6,011 nucleotides of DNA from assembly GCA_003224635.1 (NCBI GenBank), contig QHZK01000219.1, forward strand, positions 1-6,011, written 5' to 3'. The translations under genes and the position numbers were made by a program. The notes under the pieces were generated by a model, which worked only from the letters and a program-made list of their open reading frames with translations, did not search any database and was not told the DNA's origin. Positions 5,161-6,011 of this stretch are shown here, in pieces; within the stretch, counting starts at the first letter, position 1; the number at the start of each line of letters is the position of its first letter. The DNA comes from Acidobacteriota bacterium (lineage in GTDB: Bacteria > Acidobacteriota > Terriglobia > UBA7540).

Positions 5161-6011
5161 AAGACTCGAGAGGCAGGGATGCGCCCTTCTTCAAGTTCTC
5201 CACCAGGCGGGCCTTGAGTTCCAGGCGCTCTTTCCAGTAGTCCTTTTCCACAATCTTGCCGGCGGCGAAGAGCTCGTCGAGATCCGCCAGCGAATTGAGC
5301 AGCCTTTCCGCTTTGGCGCTCAAACGCTTCCGGCCAGCTTGCCCCGTGACCGATGCGGCGCCGCGCCGCTTCACGCGCCCCCACTCCTTGGCGACGCGCA
5401 CCCCCAGGGCCCACAGGAACACGAGCAGGAAGCACGCCAGGATCGGCACGGCCAGGCGCGTCATCGAGTCAGGGACGACTTTCACCTCGGCGCCTTGTCC
5501 TGCCGGTGCTTCCTGTTGGCCCTCTTCGGCCTGCTCGCCGTGTTGCGCGCCTCCCGACTCCGAGCGCGGGCTCACAGCCGCCTCTCCGCTCAGCCGGGCT
5601 TCCACCGAAGCGCCGCCCGGCAGGTTGTCCGCCTCGAGCTTCTGAATGCTGTTCTTCGAGTCCACGCCTGCGGGTTTGAAGAGCGGAGAGTCGACCGCGA
5701 TCGTCGAGGGGAAGATGTACAGCTCGGCGTGGTCGATCGGGTACGGCACCCGCTCGCCCACCAGGAGTTTCGCGGCGCTGTAGTCCGCCTCGTAATCCAC
5801 GGTCAGCGTCGTTCGGCCGGGCTTGAGCGCGTAGCCAATCGAGAACTCGCCGGGCGATTTCCCCGCCACGGGCGTCTGCGGCAGTTGCATATTCATCAAG
5901 CCCGTCACGGAGACGTTAGGAGGGCGGGCGCCAGAAGGGAGCTTGAACCGGAATGTCCCGTTGGGATTTGCGAAGGCGCGCGGCGGCTGGCTCGCGTTCT
6001 GGACCTCGTAC
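5135..6011 (-). CDS. Membrane-anchored protein upstream of ccmA, N-terminus outside window
   Basis: The frame is open from the right edge (first full codon ends at 6010) to TAA at 5135-5137, giving 291 visible residues. I do not recognise a named family. The visible N-terminal part (about 1-115) is beta-rich, with segments such as GTFRFKLPSGARPPNVSVTG and GRTTLTVDYEADY, like an extracytoplasmic immunoglobulin- or carboxypeptidase-regulatory-type fold. A low-complexity linker rich in Gly, Glu, Gln and Ala (about 132-175) leads to one membrane helix (about 184-205). The C-terminus is basic, then helical: AERLLNSLADLDELFAAGKIVEKDYWKERLELKARLVENL, which recalls a SHOCT-like or CcmH/CcmI-like cytoplasmic helix pair. 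Tight linkage to ccmA suggests a part in cytochrome c maturation or in the same transcription unit. An internal GTG at 5908 is not taken as the start because the frame continues upstream. Confidence 0.75.
   Translation of the reverse strand, partial: YEVQNASQPPRAFANPNGTFRFKLPSGARPPNVSVTGLMNMQLPQTPVAGKSPGEFSIGYALKPGRTTLTVDYEADYSAAKLLVGERVPYPIDHAELYIFPSTIAVDSPLFKPAGVDSKNSIQKLEADNLPGGASVEARLSGEAAVSPRSESGGAQHGEQAEEGQQEAPAGQGAEVKVVPDSMTRLAVPILACFLLVFLWALGVRVAKEWGRVKRRGAASVTGQAGRKRLSAKAERLLNSLADLDELFAAGKIVEKDYWKERLELKARLVENLKKGASLPLESYAGRRAPQ

Noticed and set aside
5906..5908. GTG as the start of the gene upstream of ccmA
   Set aside because: The frame stays open to the window edge with protein-like sequence (GTFRFKLPSGARPP), so the true start lies outside.

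Overview
The window looks like chromosomal DNA from a GC-rich Gram-negative bacterium, most likely Acidobacteriota or a relative. This is inferred from the combination of a small SRP RNA beside dnaX, a System I (Ccm) cytochrome c maturation cluster with a tiny CcmD-like protein, a glycine-zipper lipoprotein, and heptameric intergenic repeats. No taxonomic marker such as 16S is present. Apart from one nucleotidyltransferase gene and several repeat elements, the content is housekeeping.

Left part (1-904, minus strand): the 5' two thirds of the ATPase region of dnaX (start at 602, running off the left edge) lies downstream of the bacterial 4.5S-type SRP RNA gene (801-904). An inverted pair of heptamer-repeat arrays (605-792) fills the gap between them. 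Middle left (905-1927, plus strand): a 315-base divergent intergenic region leads to a lipoprotein with a glycine-rich zipper (1220-1927). A cluster of overlapping palindromes (1960-2072) ends that gene and also marks the end of the converging minus-strand operon.

Right part (2077-6011, minus strand): this is read from right to left as a membrane-anchored protein with a C-terminal helical segment (5' end outside the window), ccmA, a nucleotidyltransferase-like gene, ccmB, ccmC and a 47-residue CcmD-like gene. CcmA and CcmB form the ABC transporter part, and CcmC with CcmD the haem-handling part, of the machinery that loads haem onto the chaperone CcmE at the outer face of the inner membrane. 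ccmE, ccmF and ccmH are not in the window.

The most unusual points are: the nucleotidyltransferase gene placed between ccmA and ccmB with a 4-base ATGA overlap and visibly lower GC; three different intergenic elements that share a 7-base repeat period, two of them built as inverted pairs and placed directly against gene starts that lack a Shine-Dalgarno sequence; and the nested palindrome cluster at the convergent junction. I see no complete defence island, CRISPR array, transposase or prophage here.
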